Part shown: in pieces, positions 16,327-24,896 of the stretch | How positions within the stretch are numbered: the first letter of the stretch is position 1 | Layout: every line of letters begins with the position of its first letter | Source of the DNA: Thermoanaerobaculia bacterium | GTDB taxonomy: Bacteria; Acidobacteriota; Thermoanaerobaculia; Multivoradales; J023 | DNA: 52,427 nucleotides | Reading direction: 5' to 3' | NCBI GenBank assembly: GCA_028066595.1 | Contig: JALCBJ010000024.1 | Location: forward strand, 31,032 to 83,458 | Position numbers and translations under genes: made by a program | Notes under the pieces: generated by a model | The model's database searches: none | What the model saw: the letters and a program-made list of their open reading frames with translations, nothing else | What the model was told of the DNA's origin: nothing

Positions 16327-19300
16327 TCATCGGCAGGTGGCGAACGCGTCCGTGTCGGTGACCGCCGATGCGGCATTGCCCAGCGGATTGAAGTAGTCCA
16401 CGGTCTCGCCGGTGGAGGTGTCGGTCACTCGCAGCGTGTACTCGACGTTGGTGGTCGCTGCGGAGAAGATCCAGAACCGGTCGTTGAAGCTACAAGCGTC
16501 GAGTACCTTGACCAGAACTTCCCAGTTGTTCTCACCGAAGAACTGGAAGAGTCCAGAGTCGTCCGACGGGGTGTCTGGAACCACTTTGCCGGATCCGCCG
16601 TTGCCCTCGAAATCGCGCCAGTCGATCTCCAGGGCGAAACGGCCATCTTCCAAGCACATGGTGGTGTCGGTCGAAACGCAGTCTGTCTTGTCTAGGGCGG
16701 ACATGGTGTTCGAAAACTTGGAGATGCCTTGGTCCGCGAGAGAGATCGGAACGGCTCCACCGGATGAGCTCGCGAGACCAGCGTCGCACGTCGCGAAGGC
16801 GCTGGTGTCGGTGATGGAAGGCGCGGCTTCACCCAGTGGATTGAAGTAGGACTTTCTTCGGCCGGTGATCGTATCGGTCACAGCGAGTGTGTACTCCACG
16901 TTGGTCGTGGCAGCCGAGAAGACCCAAAAGTGGTCATTGAAGCCACAGCCATCGAGAACTTTGACCAAGAGCTCCCAGTTGTCGGCGTCGAAGAAGTAGA
17001 AAAGGCCGGAGTCGTCGGTCTGAAAAGGAACGACCCGTCCTTCGTCCTCGTTGCCGTCGAAGTCTCGCCAGGACACGTCGATGACGAAGCGGTCGGTGTT
17101 GCCCAGGCACAGGAAGTGATCGGGGTCGTCAGAGCAGCTGCCGGTGCAATCCCAACGACCGATCCCGGCGGAGGGGATTCCACCGGCGACGCTAAAGGCC
17201 CCACCTACTAGCAGGCTCGTGTTGTCGTCTCGCGAGAGCATCGCCTCGATCGGGCCGTCCGTGCCGGCTCCCTTTGGACCGGACAGCTCGCTCCAGGTGG
17301 TTCCATCCCACTTTCCAATCTTGGAGCTAGCGTTGATCCCAGCAAAGAGAGCCTCTCCAGATCCATCATTCCATGCTTGGAGTGACCGGGCGACTCCGCT
17401 GATCCGATCGTCGTCGGTACCTGCGTGCTGCCAGGTGGAACCATCCCACCTCCTCACACCGTGCGATGATGCCGAATAGAGGAGCTTCCTGCCTTCCACA
17501 GAAGAAACTTCGAGATCCAAGACGAGAGAGTGGAGGAGGGAATCTTCGGGATCTACGTTGGACCAGCTCCGGCCGTCCCATTTTGCGATGTTGTCTAGAT
17601 AGAAGAGGTTGGTAGCTGTTCCCGAGTAGTGGCCGCCGACGTATAGTGCCTCTCCGGCCCCATCGTTCCAAACCTCCATGGAGTAGATCTCGCCGGCCCA
17701 AGGACCGTAGGGGTAGTTCGGCGGCGCCCACTCTCTGCCATTCCATGCGGCGATGTGGCTGGCTTCGATGCCTCCTGCGAGGACGAAGGATCCACCAACG
17801 AAGAGTGCAGGCCTGGAGTTGTGCTTCCAGGGTTGCAGCGTGTAGACGGTAGAGGGAAGTACCCCTGTCCCCCGCGACCCGGACAGTGGCGCCCATTTCT
17901 CACCGTCCCACTTTGCGACGCCTTTGACGACCTTGCCTCCAGCCGTGTCGAACCTCCCGCCGACGTAGAGTGCTTCCCCGGTGCCGTCGTCCCAAACGGC
18001 CATAGCATGTACGACACCGGGAAGACCGATTTCTCCGCCGCTGGTGAGCGGTACCCAGCGCCCGGAGTCCCACTTGGCAATGTGATTGACGCGTCGCCCG
18101 CTGGCATAGCGAAAGTCGCCGCCTGCAAATGGGGTAGCGCCAGAGCCATCATCCCACTCCACCAAGGACTCGACTCTTCCAAGGATGCCCCCAGCGTCTG
18201 GCGTCTGAGACCCGGGAGCGCTCCATGCGGAGTCGGCGTTCCAGAAGGCAAGCCGCGGTGCTTTGATGCCACCCGCTGATGTGAACTCACCGCCTACGAG
18301 AAGCGTTGGCTTCGATACCTCAGCCACGTGTAGTGCGCGTACAACGTAGCCATCGAGAGTTGGTACCGGCGAGTTGTCGAGACGACTCCAAGAAACCCCG
18401 TCGTAGACCGCGACCAGGTCTGCCTCTGCTTCATCGAGATTGTCGAAGAACCCTCCAGCGTAGAGCTTTGAACCGTAGACTGCTAGATCCCAAATTTGTC
18501 CGAACGAATCGCCTTTTCCGACAGTGGTCCAGTTGCTGCCCGACCACATCTGCACGACGGGGCGAAAGGCCTGATCGCGCCCGGCGACGAAAAGTGTCGG
18601 CCCAGACCCAGAACCATCGTCCCAGACGACGGAGGCGGTAGCGGCGGCAGATCCCTCTAGGCCTGGACCCAGAGATATCAGCTGGCCGCTTTCCAGCCTA
18701 CGGCCGCCGAGGTAGAGGTCGGCACCCGATCCGTCATCCCACACCGCGAGAGTGTTGTTCCCGATGTTCGACTGAGGGTCGATGGGGGAGGACCAATCCG
18801 ATCCATCCCATCTTGCGAACCCCGGGGCGGCCGTTCCTCCGGCCGCGGAAAAGTCGCCGCTCACGTAGAGGGCTAGCCCCGAACCATCGTCGAACGTCTG
18901 CAGATCGTTCACAGGAACCGCGTTCGGAAACAGACGCGGTGTGAGTCCGGGAGTTTCGCTAGGTCCGACCGCCGACCAGCTGATTCCATTCCACCTGGCG
19001 ATGTGGAGGGCTTCGAGGCCCCCAGCGGTTTGGAATTCACCTCCGACGTAGAGTGCTGGTCCACCACCGTCGTCGAAAATTTCGAGCGCCCAGACTGTGT
19101 CATCGACGCCGATGCCATTGCTTCCCTCGAGGGTCTGCCACTGACCGTCTTGCCACAACGCGACATGGTTGGCTGGCTCGCCATCGACGGCTCGGAAGCT
19201 GCCGCCAACATAGATCTGAGTGCCTTCTGGTGTTTCGAGAGTCGCGATGTCGTACACGGTACCGTCGAGCCCGCTGACTGTGAAACCCTCTTTCCATTCA

Positions 19301-19413
19301 CAACTCCGCGGTGTCTGGCTTCTCGCGTCGGAGCTCAGCGAGAACATCAAGACAGACGCCAGAGCCAAGGTCCGGAGTGGGCAGGGAACGAATACGAACG
19401 GTCGCTGATGCAT
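16327..19413 (-). CDS. Large secreted beta-propeller-like repeat protein with duplicated C-terminal domain
   Basis: A 1028-residue exported protein. The signal peptide ends about SDARSQ near residue 34. Residues about 40-760 hold roughly fourteen copies of a module with the pattern YVGG.F..AGG....IA.WDG..W, often preceded by WDDGSG.AL, as in kelch/WD-like propellers found in delta-integrin-type repeats. The C-terminal third holds two copies of a domain of about 110 residues (about 763-874 and 916-1028), each with WRDF.GN, DDSGLF.FF, NWE.LVKVLD.C, SAATTNVEYTL.VTDT and FNPLG. This domain is frequent in Acidobacteriota secreted proteins as I recall. The ATG at 19413 has AGAGGGA upstream; a start 13 codons earlier is less likely. 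Probably a surface or matrix protein; function unknown. Confidence 0.82.
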   Translation of the reverse strand: MHQRPFVFVPCPLRTLALASVLMFSLSSDARSQTPRSCEWKEGFTVSGLDGTVYDIATLETPEGTQIYVGGSFRAVDGEPANHVALWQDGQWQTLEGSNGIGVDDTVWALEIFDDGGGPALYVGGEFQTAGGLEALHIARWNGISWSAVGPSETPGLTPRLFPNAVPVNDLQTFDDGSGLALYVSGDFSAAGGTAAPGFARWDGSDWSSPIDPQSNIGNNTLAVWDDGSGADLYLGGRRLESGQLISLGPGLEGSAAATASVVWDDGSGSGPTLFVAGRDQAFRPVVQMWSGSNWTTVGKGDSFGQIWDLAVYGSKLYAGGFFDNLDEAEADLVAVYDGVSWSRLDNSPVPTLDGYVVRALHVAEVSKPTLLVGGEFTSAGGIKAPRLAFWNADSAWSAPGSQTPDAGGILGRVESLVEWDDGSGATPFAGGDFRYASGRRVNHIAKWDSGRWVPLTSGGEIGLPGVVHAMAVWDDGTGEALYVGGRFDTAGGKVVKGVAKWDGEKWAPLSGSRGTGVLPSTVYTLQPWKHNSRPALFVGGSFVLAGGIEASHIAAWNGREWAPPNYPYGPWAGEIYSMEVWNDGAGEALYVGGHYSGTATNLFYLDNIAKWDGRSWSNVDPEDSLLHSLVLDLEVSSVEGRKLLYSASSHGVRRWDGSTWQHAGTDDDRISGVARSLQAWNDGSGEALFAGINASSKIGKWDGTTWSELSGPKGAGTDGPIEAMLSRDDNTSLLVGGAFSVAGGIPSAGIGRWDCTGSCSDDPDHFLCLGNTDRFVIDVSWRDFDGNEDEGRVVPFQTDDSGLFYFFDADNWELLVKVLDGCGFNDHFWVFSAATTNVEYTLAVTDTITGRRKSYFNPLGEAAPSITDTSAFATCDAGLASSSGGAVPISLADQGISKFSNTMSALDKTDCVSTDTTMCLEDGRFALEIDWRDFEGNGGSGKVVPDTPSDDSGLFQFFGENNWEVLVKVLDACSFNDRFWIFSAATTNVEYTLRVTDTSTGETVDYFNPLGNAASAVTDTDAFATCR

Positions 19414-19636
19414 GGTGGTCCCTCTCAGAGATCTAGGAAGTGATGAATACACGCAAGATCGAAAGGACGAATTTTCTCGACTGCGGGTGCAATCGTCAAG
19501 AACCTGAGACGAGCGTCGCTGGACTCGATCCAGGCAGGACCTGGGTCGGCGTAGAACGGCTCGAATGATCGGCCAGCGGTGGGATGCTAGGTCTCAAGCT
19601 CGCGATCGTGCGACCGTGGGCCTACATTCTTTTCTC

Positions 19637-19996
19637 TCAGCCACCGAGTACCGCGAACTGAACCGTCGCTTTGGCGACAAGCCTGGGCTCGCTCGCGTCA
19701 TCCTTTCCGGTGACGGAGTCCTGGAAGACCTCGCCTTCGCAAACCGCGAGCTTCCGGCCGCGCCGGATCAGGGTGCCCCTACCTACGAGGCGACCTGGCT
19801 CCGCACGGCGTAGCAGGCTGAGGGAGACTTGCGCCGGTACGACAGAAGCCTGGGCGGCTCCTGCAGCGGCCACCTCGGCGAGCGTGCAGAGCACCGCGAA
19901 GTGAATGGTCCCGGGCATGATCTGATGCTCCGGGCGGGTGTCGAGCACCACGTGTCCGTCGTCGATGCGCAGACCGAGGTGGTGGTTGAAGCTCAT
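19637..19996 (-). CDS. Hotdog-fold thioesterase (PaaI/DUF4442-like)
   Basis: A 119-residue protein with the single-hotdog pattern. It starts FNHHLGLRIDDGHVVLDTRPEHQ, then GTIHFAVLCTLAEVAAAGAA forms the central helix, and VSLSLLRRAEPGRLVGRGTLIRRGRKLAVCEGEVF forms the beta-sheet. Family members hydrolyse acyl-CoA or acyl-ACP thioesters, or act only as binding proteins. The substrate is unknown. Transcribed divergently from the DinB gene. Confidence 0.75.
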   Translation of the reverse strand: MSFNHHLGLRIDDGHVVLDTRPEHQIMPGTIHFAVLCTLAEVAAAGAAQASVVPAQVSLSLLRRAEPGRLVGRGTLIRRGRKLAVCEGEVFQDSVTGKDDASEPRLVAKATVQFAVLGG

Positions 19997-20107
19997 CGTG
20001 GAAGTTTCTCACGAGCCTGCAACTCTCCTGACAGGACGTTGTCAGTAGGCCCCAGACACCATCTCCAGGTCGGCGGGAATGAACCCGCCGCGATGCTGGA
20101 GACGACC

Positions 20108-20620
20108 ATGAGCACAGTTACCGAGATCCTGCCGTACCGCCCCGACGTGATCGCAGAGACTTTGGGCCATTCGCACCGCTTCTTTCGTCGCAGTACCTGC
20201 GTGCTGTCGGACGAGCACGCGGACTTCGCGCCCCAGGAAGGGCTCTTGACCGTGAAAGAGCACGTCGCCCACGTCGCGCATACGGTCGACTGGTTTCTCG
20301 ACGCCCTGGAGTCAGGTGAATACGACATGGAGTTCGAGCGCCATGCCGAGGAAATCAGCGCTGTCGAGTCTCTGACCGCGGCCTTCGATTGGGTCGACCG
20401 CGCGTTCGATCGCGCCGGCCGCTACCTCGCGAATAGAACGGCCGAGGAGCTGGCGCAGCTTCAGCCGGAGAACCCGATCATGAACGGTCCCAAGGGCTCG
20501 GTCTTCGCGGCAGTGATCGAACACACGGCGCATCATCGGGGTGCCTTGACGGTCTACTCGCGGCTCCAGGGACTGGTACCTCCGATGCCGTATCTGGAGG
20601 AAGGGGAAGAGCTGGGCTGA
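20108..20620 (+). CDS. DinB-family protein
   Basis: A 170-residue four-helix-bundle protein of the DinB/YfiT superfamily. Metal-binding His residues are visible in KEHVAHVAHTVDWFLDAL and EHTAHHRGALTVYSRLQGLVPP, the two typical positions. These proteins are metal-dependent and often thiol-linked; a reaction is not known for most. ATG at 20108 with GGAG spaced 6 bases; an ATG 15 bases upstream is also in frame. It converges tightly (8-base gap) with a WYL regulator gene, a pairing often seen for DinB and YafY proteins. Confidence 0.85.
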   Translation: MSTVTEILPYRPDVIAETLGHSHRFFRRSTCVLSDEHADFAPQEGLLTVKEHVAHVAHTVDWFLDALESGEYDMEFERHAEEISAVESLTAAFDWVDRAFDRAGRYLANRTAEELAQLQPENPIMNGPKGSVFAAVIEHTAHHRGALTVYSRLQGLVPPMPYLEEGEELG

Positions 20621-20628
20621 GCCCGGCG

Positions 20629-21309
20629 TCAATTCCGTTCGGCGATCTGGCAGAGGAAGCCGTCCATGGACGGGCCCGAGGCGGAGTCGAACGACTCGTC
20701 GAGGACGTCCATGGCGGCGACGCGATCGGGACGAAAGGCCCGATAGTCCTGCCGCAGCTCACACCATGCAGCCAAGATCCAGATCGGACCGTAGAACGCC
20801 AGCCCGAAAGGACGTAGAACACGATCGGTTCGGGCTCCCTTCGCGTCGACGTACTCGACCCGAATCTTCCGCTGCTCACGTATCGCGAGACGTAGCTCGG
20901 AGAGCTCGATGTGCGTGGCGACACGGTAGTGGTCCTTGGGCGCGTGCAAGGGTGTCTGGTGGAGCAGTTGCTCGTGACCTTCCGGCAAGACCGCTTCGAT
21001 CTTGCCGATCGCACGTCGCGCGGCGGCAGCCAACTCGTCGTCGGTCCAGCTGTCGACGATCCGCAGGCCGAGGACCACGGCTTCGAGCTCCTCGCGCGTG
21101 AAGGCCAGGGGCGGGAGGTCGTATCCGCGGAGGCGGTATCCGACGCCGGCTTCGGCCTCGATGGGGACTCCGGACTCATACAAATGCTGCATGTCCCGAT
21201 AGATCGTGCGCTCCGAAACCTCCAGTTCTTCGGCCAAACTCCGGGCAGTGACGACGCCGCGCCGTCTCAGGTACTGCACGAGTTGAAACAGGCGGTCGGC
21301 GCGACGCAT
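20629..21309 (-). CDS. YafY-like transcriptional regulator (HTH + WYL)
   Basis: A 226-residue regulator. The N-terminal winged helix (about 1-55) reads RLFQLVQYLRRRG ... SERTIYRDMQHLYESGVPI. The C-terminal part (about 130-225) is a WYL-type ligand-sensing domain with KIRVEYVDAKG and PFGLAFYGPIWILAAWCELR, where WIL replaces the canonical WYL triad. Ligand unknown. Its stop lies against the DinB gene, suggesting it may control or be paired with it. The ATG directly abuts the stop of the upstream anchored-protein gene, so the two may be co-transcribed. Confidence 0.87.
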   Translation of the reverse strand: MRRADRLFQLVQYLRRRGVVTARSLAEELEVSERTIYRDMQHLYESGVPIEAEAGVGYRLRGYDLPPLAFTREELEAVVLGLRIVDSWTDDELAAAARRAIGKIEAVLPEGHEQLLHQTPLHAPKDHYRVATHIELSELRLAIREQRKIRVEYVDAKGARTDRVLRPFGLAFYGPIWILAAWCELRQDYRAFRPDRVAAMDVLDESFDSASGPSMDGFLCQIAERN

Positions 21310-21702
21310 CTAGCGTCTGCGAACGCTGACGACTTCCCAGCGGAGCTTCGGATCCGAAACTCCCTTGGGTACCTGTATCGGTTGATCGAATGTCTTTCGC
21401 TCTTCCGGTTTGAGGGGCCCGAGCTGGATCCTCTTCAGGGGATCCCACTCTTTGCCGTCGCGGATCAGGATTTGCACCGTCACGCTCGTGATCTGAGTGC
21501 TCGTCGTGTTCTCGTGAAAACCACGAAAAAACCACGCACCGCCACGTTCAGGAACGATGGAGAAGTGGTGCTCGATCTCGTCGAGATACCAGGCTGCTTC
21601 GGGAGTGGCTGGCTCGATCTTCGGACGCAGGTCGGCTCCCCATTGCGTCCAGGCGTAGTAGGCGCCTGCCAGTACCACGATCAAACCGATCCATTGCCGC
21701 AT
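21310..21702 (-). CDS. Small membrane-anchored protein of unknown function
   Basis: A 130-residue protein with a single N-terminal hydrophobic segment (IGLIVVLAGAYYAW, residues 5-18), so anchored or exported, followed by a beta-rich domain with SVTVQILIRDGKEWDPLKRIQLGPLKPEERKTF type strands (quoted in part: LKRIQLGPLKPEERKTF). I do not recognise the family. It lies between PBP1A (12 bases upstream) and the WYL regulator (0 bases downstream), so it is probably in the PBP1A operon. Confidence 0.6.
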   Translation of the reverse strand: MRQWIGLIVVLAGAYYAWTQWGADLRPKIEPATPEAAWYLDEIEHHFSIVPERGGAWFFRGFHENTTSTQITSVTVQILIRDGKEWDPLKRIQLGPLKPEERKTFDQPIQVPKGVSDPKLRWEVVSVRRR

Positions 21703-21714
21703 GGTGCCCTCCTG

Positions 21715-24441
21715 TCAGCTTTCATCTTCACGTTCGTTCTTCTTGCTCCAGACATCCCGCACCGCAGTCCAGTCTTCGATCTGACTCGGCATGCGCTCAC
21801 CCTCCTTGGGAAGGTAGAACGGCTCCTGAAGGTACCAGGGCAGCAGCAGGATGCGTGCCGTTTCGCGATCCAGCTTGCGGTTGGGAGCCGTGCCTTCGAC
21901 GAAGATCTCCTGCACCTTGCGTTGTCCGCCTTCGGCCCACAGCAAGCCGCTGTCACCGTCGATCCACGCCGTGGAGATACCCGGTGGCTCGGAGAAGTGC
22001 TCTCCGGGCTGCAGCCATCCTTCCTCGAGCCCTGCTTCGACGACGTCCGCCCAGATCGGCAAGGCTGCCTTGGCGCCCGTCATCCCGCGTCCCAGCGATC
22101 TCTTCTTGTCGTATCCCACCCAGCTCAGCAGCGTGTAGCGCGGGGTGAAGCCGATGAACCACGCGTCGGTGTAGTCGTTCGTCGTCCCGGTCTTGCCTCC
22201 TGTGGCGATGTCGAGGCGTGCCAGACGGCCCGCTGCCGTCCCGCGGAGCGCGACGCCTTGCAGCATCTTGGTCAGCACATAGGCAATCTGCGGCTCCATC
22301 GCTTTCGAGGCTCGTGGCAGATGTTCTTCGAGCAACCTGCCGTTGCGCGACGTGATCTTCTCGATCAGATACGGCTCTACGTAGATCCCCTGGTTCACGA
22401 ACGTGGAGTAGGCAGCAGCGATCTCGAGAGGCGACATGTCCGCGGACCCGAGGGCCAGGCTGGGGTAGGGCGGCAGTTCCGACTGCACGCCGGTGCGGCG
22501 GGCGAAGTCGATCACCCGATCGATTCCCACGAGGTCCATCAGCTTGACCGACGTGACGTTGACGGACTTCTCCAGGGCCACCCGCATCGTGGTGATGCCG
22601 TAATACCTACGATAGTAGTTTCGGGGACTGTAGAGATCGTCCTCTGTGGCACCTCGAAAGACCGCGGGCCCGTCGAACAGCGTATCTGCCGCGGTGTAGC
22701 CGTTTTCGAGCGCAGCACCGAAGACGAACGGCTTGAAGGCCGATCCCACTTGCCGTCGTGCCTGAATGGCGCGGTTGAACTCGTTGCGGTCGTAGTCCCA
22801 GCCACCCACCATGCCGCGGACGGCTCCGGTGGATGCTTCGAGAACCAAGACCGCGCCTTCGATCTGCGGCTCTTGTTCCAGGACCAAATAGGGCTCGGCG
22901 TCCTCCTCCGCGTCGTCCGGCAGCGCCAGACGGAACCAGGCCACGTCACCCCGGGAGAGCAGCTGATCGGGACGGGCTTTCCTGGTCCATTCGATACCGC
23001 GTGGGCCGAGCTCGAAGATCTGGTCCTGATGGCGGACACGAGCTACCTTGCGGTCGGCCGAGAGCACGAGACCTTCGAACCACCGCCCTGGAGCAAGCTC
23101 CGCGTCGGTCCAGGAGGGCAGCTTGCGCTCTTCGAGGTCGTCCCCCTCGATCTGCCGCGGGGCGCCGCGCCAGCCATATCCATGGTCGAGGGTCACGAGT
23201 TGCTTACGCAGAGCATGTTCCGCTACACGTTGGATCTGAGGATCCAAGGTCGTGGCGACGTGCAGACCTCGGTCGTAGAGCTCGGTAGCACCATAGGTGT
23301 CGATCAGATGGCGCCGCACCTCTTCGGAGAAGTATTTCCCGAGTTGGGCCTCGCGCTGCCGCTGTACCACCAGGAGCGGCTCCGCGATGGCCTCGTCGTA
23401 GTCGCTCTGACCGATATACCCTTCGCTGAGCATGCGGGCCAGCACCCAGTTGCGCCGTTCGACGACTGCCTCTGGGTTGCGATACACGGAAAAGGCACTG
23501 GGGCGCTGGGGGATGCCGGCGAGAGTCGCCGCTTCGGTGAGGGTCAACTCACCGACGCCCTTGTTGAAGTACGACCGCGCCGCTGCCTCCATGCCGTAGT
23601 TGCCATGGCCGAGATTGGTGGCCACGTTAGCGTACATTGTGAGGATCTGCTGCTTGGAATAGTTCTTCTCCAGCTCGACCGCCAAGAACGCCTCTTCGAT
23701 CTTGCGCCACCAGGCCCGCTCGCGACTGAGAGAGAAGAGATTGCGGGCCAGCTGCATCGTGAGGGTCGACGCGCCTTCCTCGATTTCGCCTGCCCGCACG
23801 TTGGTGATGGCGGCACGTACGACGCCCTTCAGATCAACACCGCCATGGTGGAAGAAATTTGCGTCCTCGGTCGCGATGATCGCGTGCTGGAGCACATCGG
23901 GGATGTCTCCCTCTTGCAGCATGATCCGGTTCTCTCGCGAGTACCTGGCAACGACCTGTCCATGGCGATCGAAGACCTCGGTCACCAGGCGCGGGATGAA
24001 CTGATCGAGCTCTTCCACCTGCGGCCGATGGATCGACGCAGCGACCACGATGCCGGTGAGGGTGGCCAGCACGACCGTAACCACGGGGAACACCAACCAT
24101 GTACGCAGGCCTCGGCGCCTTTCCTCCGCACTCTTGGGCTTCTTTCGGGAGGATTCCTTCCGGCCGGCGGACGCGGCGTAGTGCATCGTGGCCGAGGCGT
24201 TGCGGGCATCGAGGTCCGGGTCGGGCTCTGGCTCGCGATCCCGCAGAGGGCCCTGGGGCGACGACGGTTGCTCTTCGGGGGCGGCTGTCGTGTCCTGGCC
24301 GGTCGCGGTTCGGAAGTCGTGGTCGAAGTCGCTTTGGTCCAAGATCGACTCGGCTTCCGAGGTCGCGTGTCCGGTCTCCAGGTCGGGCGCGGAGTCCCGC
24401 GGGTCGTCCTGTGGATCGTCGGGAGTGCGATGGTCGCTCAT
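21715..24441 (-). CDS. mrcA: Penicillin-binding protein 1A
   Basis: A 908-residue class A PBP that polymerises and cross-links peptidoglycan. A cytoplasmic tail of about 110 residues is rich in Asp, Glu, Pro and Ser, followed by a membrane anchor WLVFPVVTVVLATLTGIVV. The glycosyltransferase domain has ATEDANFFHHGGVD and EGASTLTMQLARNLF. The transpeptidase domain has SAFKP (SxxK), KSVNVTS (SxN) and GKTGTTND (KTG). Residues about 380-500 fit the OB-like linker of PBP1A. The long acidic N-terminal tail is unusual for the family. On the opposite strand there is a very long open frame, which I regard as a shadow. Confidence 0.94.
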   Translation of the reverse strand: MSDHRTPDDPQDDPRDSAPDLETGHATSEAESILDQSDFDHDFRTATGQDTTAAPEEQPSSPQGPLRDREPEPDPDLDARNASATMHYAASAGRKESSRKKPKSAEERRRGLRTWLVFPVVTVVLATLTGIVVAASIHRPQVEELDQFIPRLVTEVFDRHGQVVARYSRENRIMLQEGDIPDVLQHAIIATEDANFFHHGGVDLKGVVRAAITNVRAGEIEEGASTLTMQLARNLFSLSRERAWWRKIEEAFLAVELEKNYSKQQILTMYANVATNLGHGNYGMEAAARSYFNKGVGELTLTEAATLAGIPQRPSAFSVYRNPEAVVERRNWVLARMLSEGYIGQSDYDEAIAEPLLVVQRQREAQLGKYFSEEVRRHLIDTYGATELYDRGLHVATTLDPQIQRVAEHALRKQLVTLDHGYGWRGAPRQIEGDDLEERKLPSWTDAELAPGRWFEGLVLSADRKVARVRHQDQIFELGPRGIEWTRKARPDQLLSRGDVAWFRLALPDDAEEDAEPYLVLEQEPQIEGAVLVLEASTGAVRGMVGGWDYDRNEFNRAIQARRQVGSAFKPFVFGAALENGYTAADTLFDGPAVFRGATEDDLYSPRNYYRRYYGITTMRVALEKSVNVTSVKLMDLVGIDRVIDFARRTGVQSELPPYPSLALGSADMSPLEIAAAYSTFVNQGIYVEPYLIEKITSRNGRLLEEHLPRASKAMEPQIAYVLTKMLQGVALRGTAAGRLARLDIATGGKTGTTNDYTDAWFIGFTPRYTLLSWVGYDKKRSLGRGMTGAKAALPIWADVVEAGLEEGWLQPGEHFSEPPGISTAWIDGDSGLLWAEGGQRKVQEIFVEGTAPNRKLDRETARILLLPWYLQEPFYLPKEGERMPSQIEDWTAVRDVWSKKNEREDES

Positions 24442-24601
24442 AGTTGGATTATAGGCACCGAATGGGGCGATCTCGTGGCAGCCGCAGGGCGTAGCGCGAT
24501 CGACTCACGAACTGAAGATAAGATGCCCGCAGACCCCCCACCACAAGTCGCCCCTGATCGGGCTGACGCAGTCAATTCAACCCACCTCGGGAGATCTGTC
24601 C

Positions 24602-24802
24602 ATGTCAGTAGCGAAAGTCATCGAAATCAACGCGTCCTCCAAGAAGAACTTCGAAGACGCGATCGAGAAGGGTATTGCCAAGGCCTCGGAGACCGTAAAG
24701 AACATCACTGGTGCCTGGGTGAACGAGGAGAAAGTCGTCGTGAAAGACGGCAAGGTCTCGGAGTGGCGAGTGAACATGAAGGTCTCCTTCGTCATCGACT
24801 GA
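24602..24802 (+). CDS. Dodecin, flavin-storage protein
   Basis: A 66-residue protein that matches dodecin throughout: KVIEINASSKKNFEDAIEKG and AWVNEEKVVVKDGKV with the flavin-stacking Trp, ending in VSFVID. Dodecins form 12-mers that hold riboflavin or FMN in the cytoplasm. ATG preceded by GGGAG. Divergent from PBP1A and followed by a clear hairpin, so probably a single-gene transcript. Confidence 0.95.
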   Translation: MSVAKVIEINASSKKNFEDAIEKGIAKASETVKNITGAWVNEEKVVVKDGKVSEWRVNMKVSFVID

Positions 24803-24826
24803 TCCCTCTCCGCTCCCCGGATAGAT

Positions 24827-24852
24827 ACGGCCCACCCCTGGCGGTGGGCCGT
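24827..24852 (+). terminator. Intrinsic-type terminator after dodecin
   Basis: A perfect 10-bp GC-rich stem: ACGGCCCACC at 24827-24836 and GGTGGGCCGT at 24843-24852, with a 6-base loop, followed by TCTCGT. The T-tract is weak. It lies 24 bases after the dodecin stop and before uvrB. Confidence 0.6.
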
Positions 24853-24896
24853 TCTCGTAGGGACGGATTCCCAGATTCTTTTCAGGAGCTCACCGC

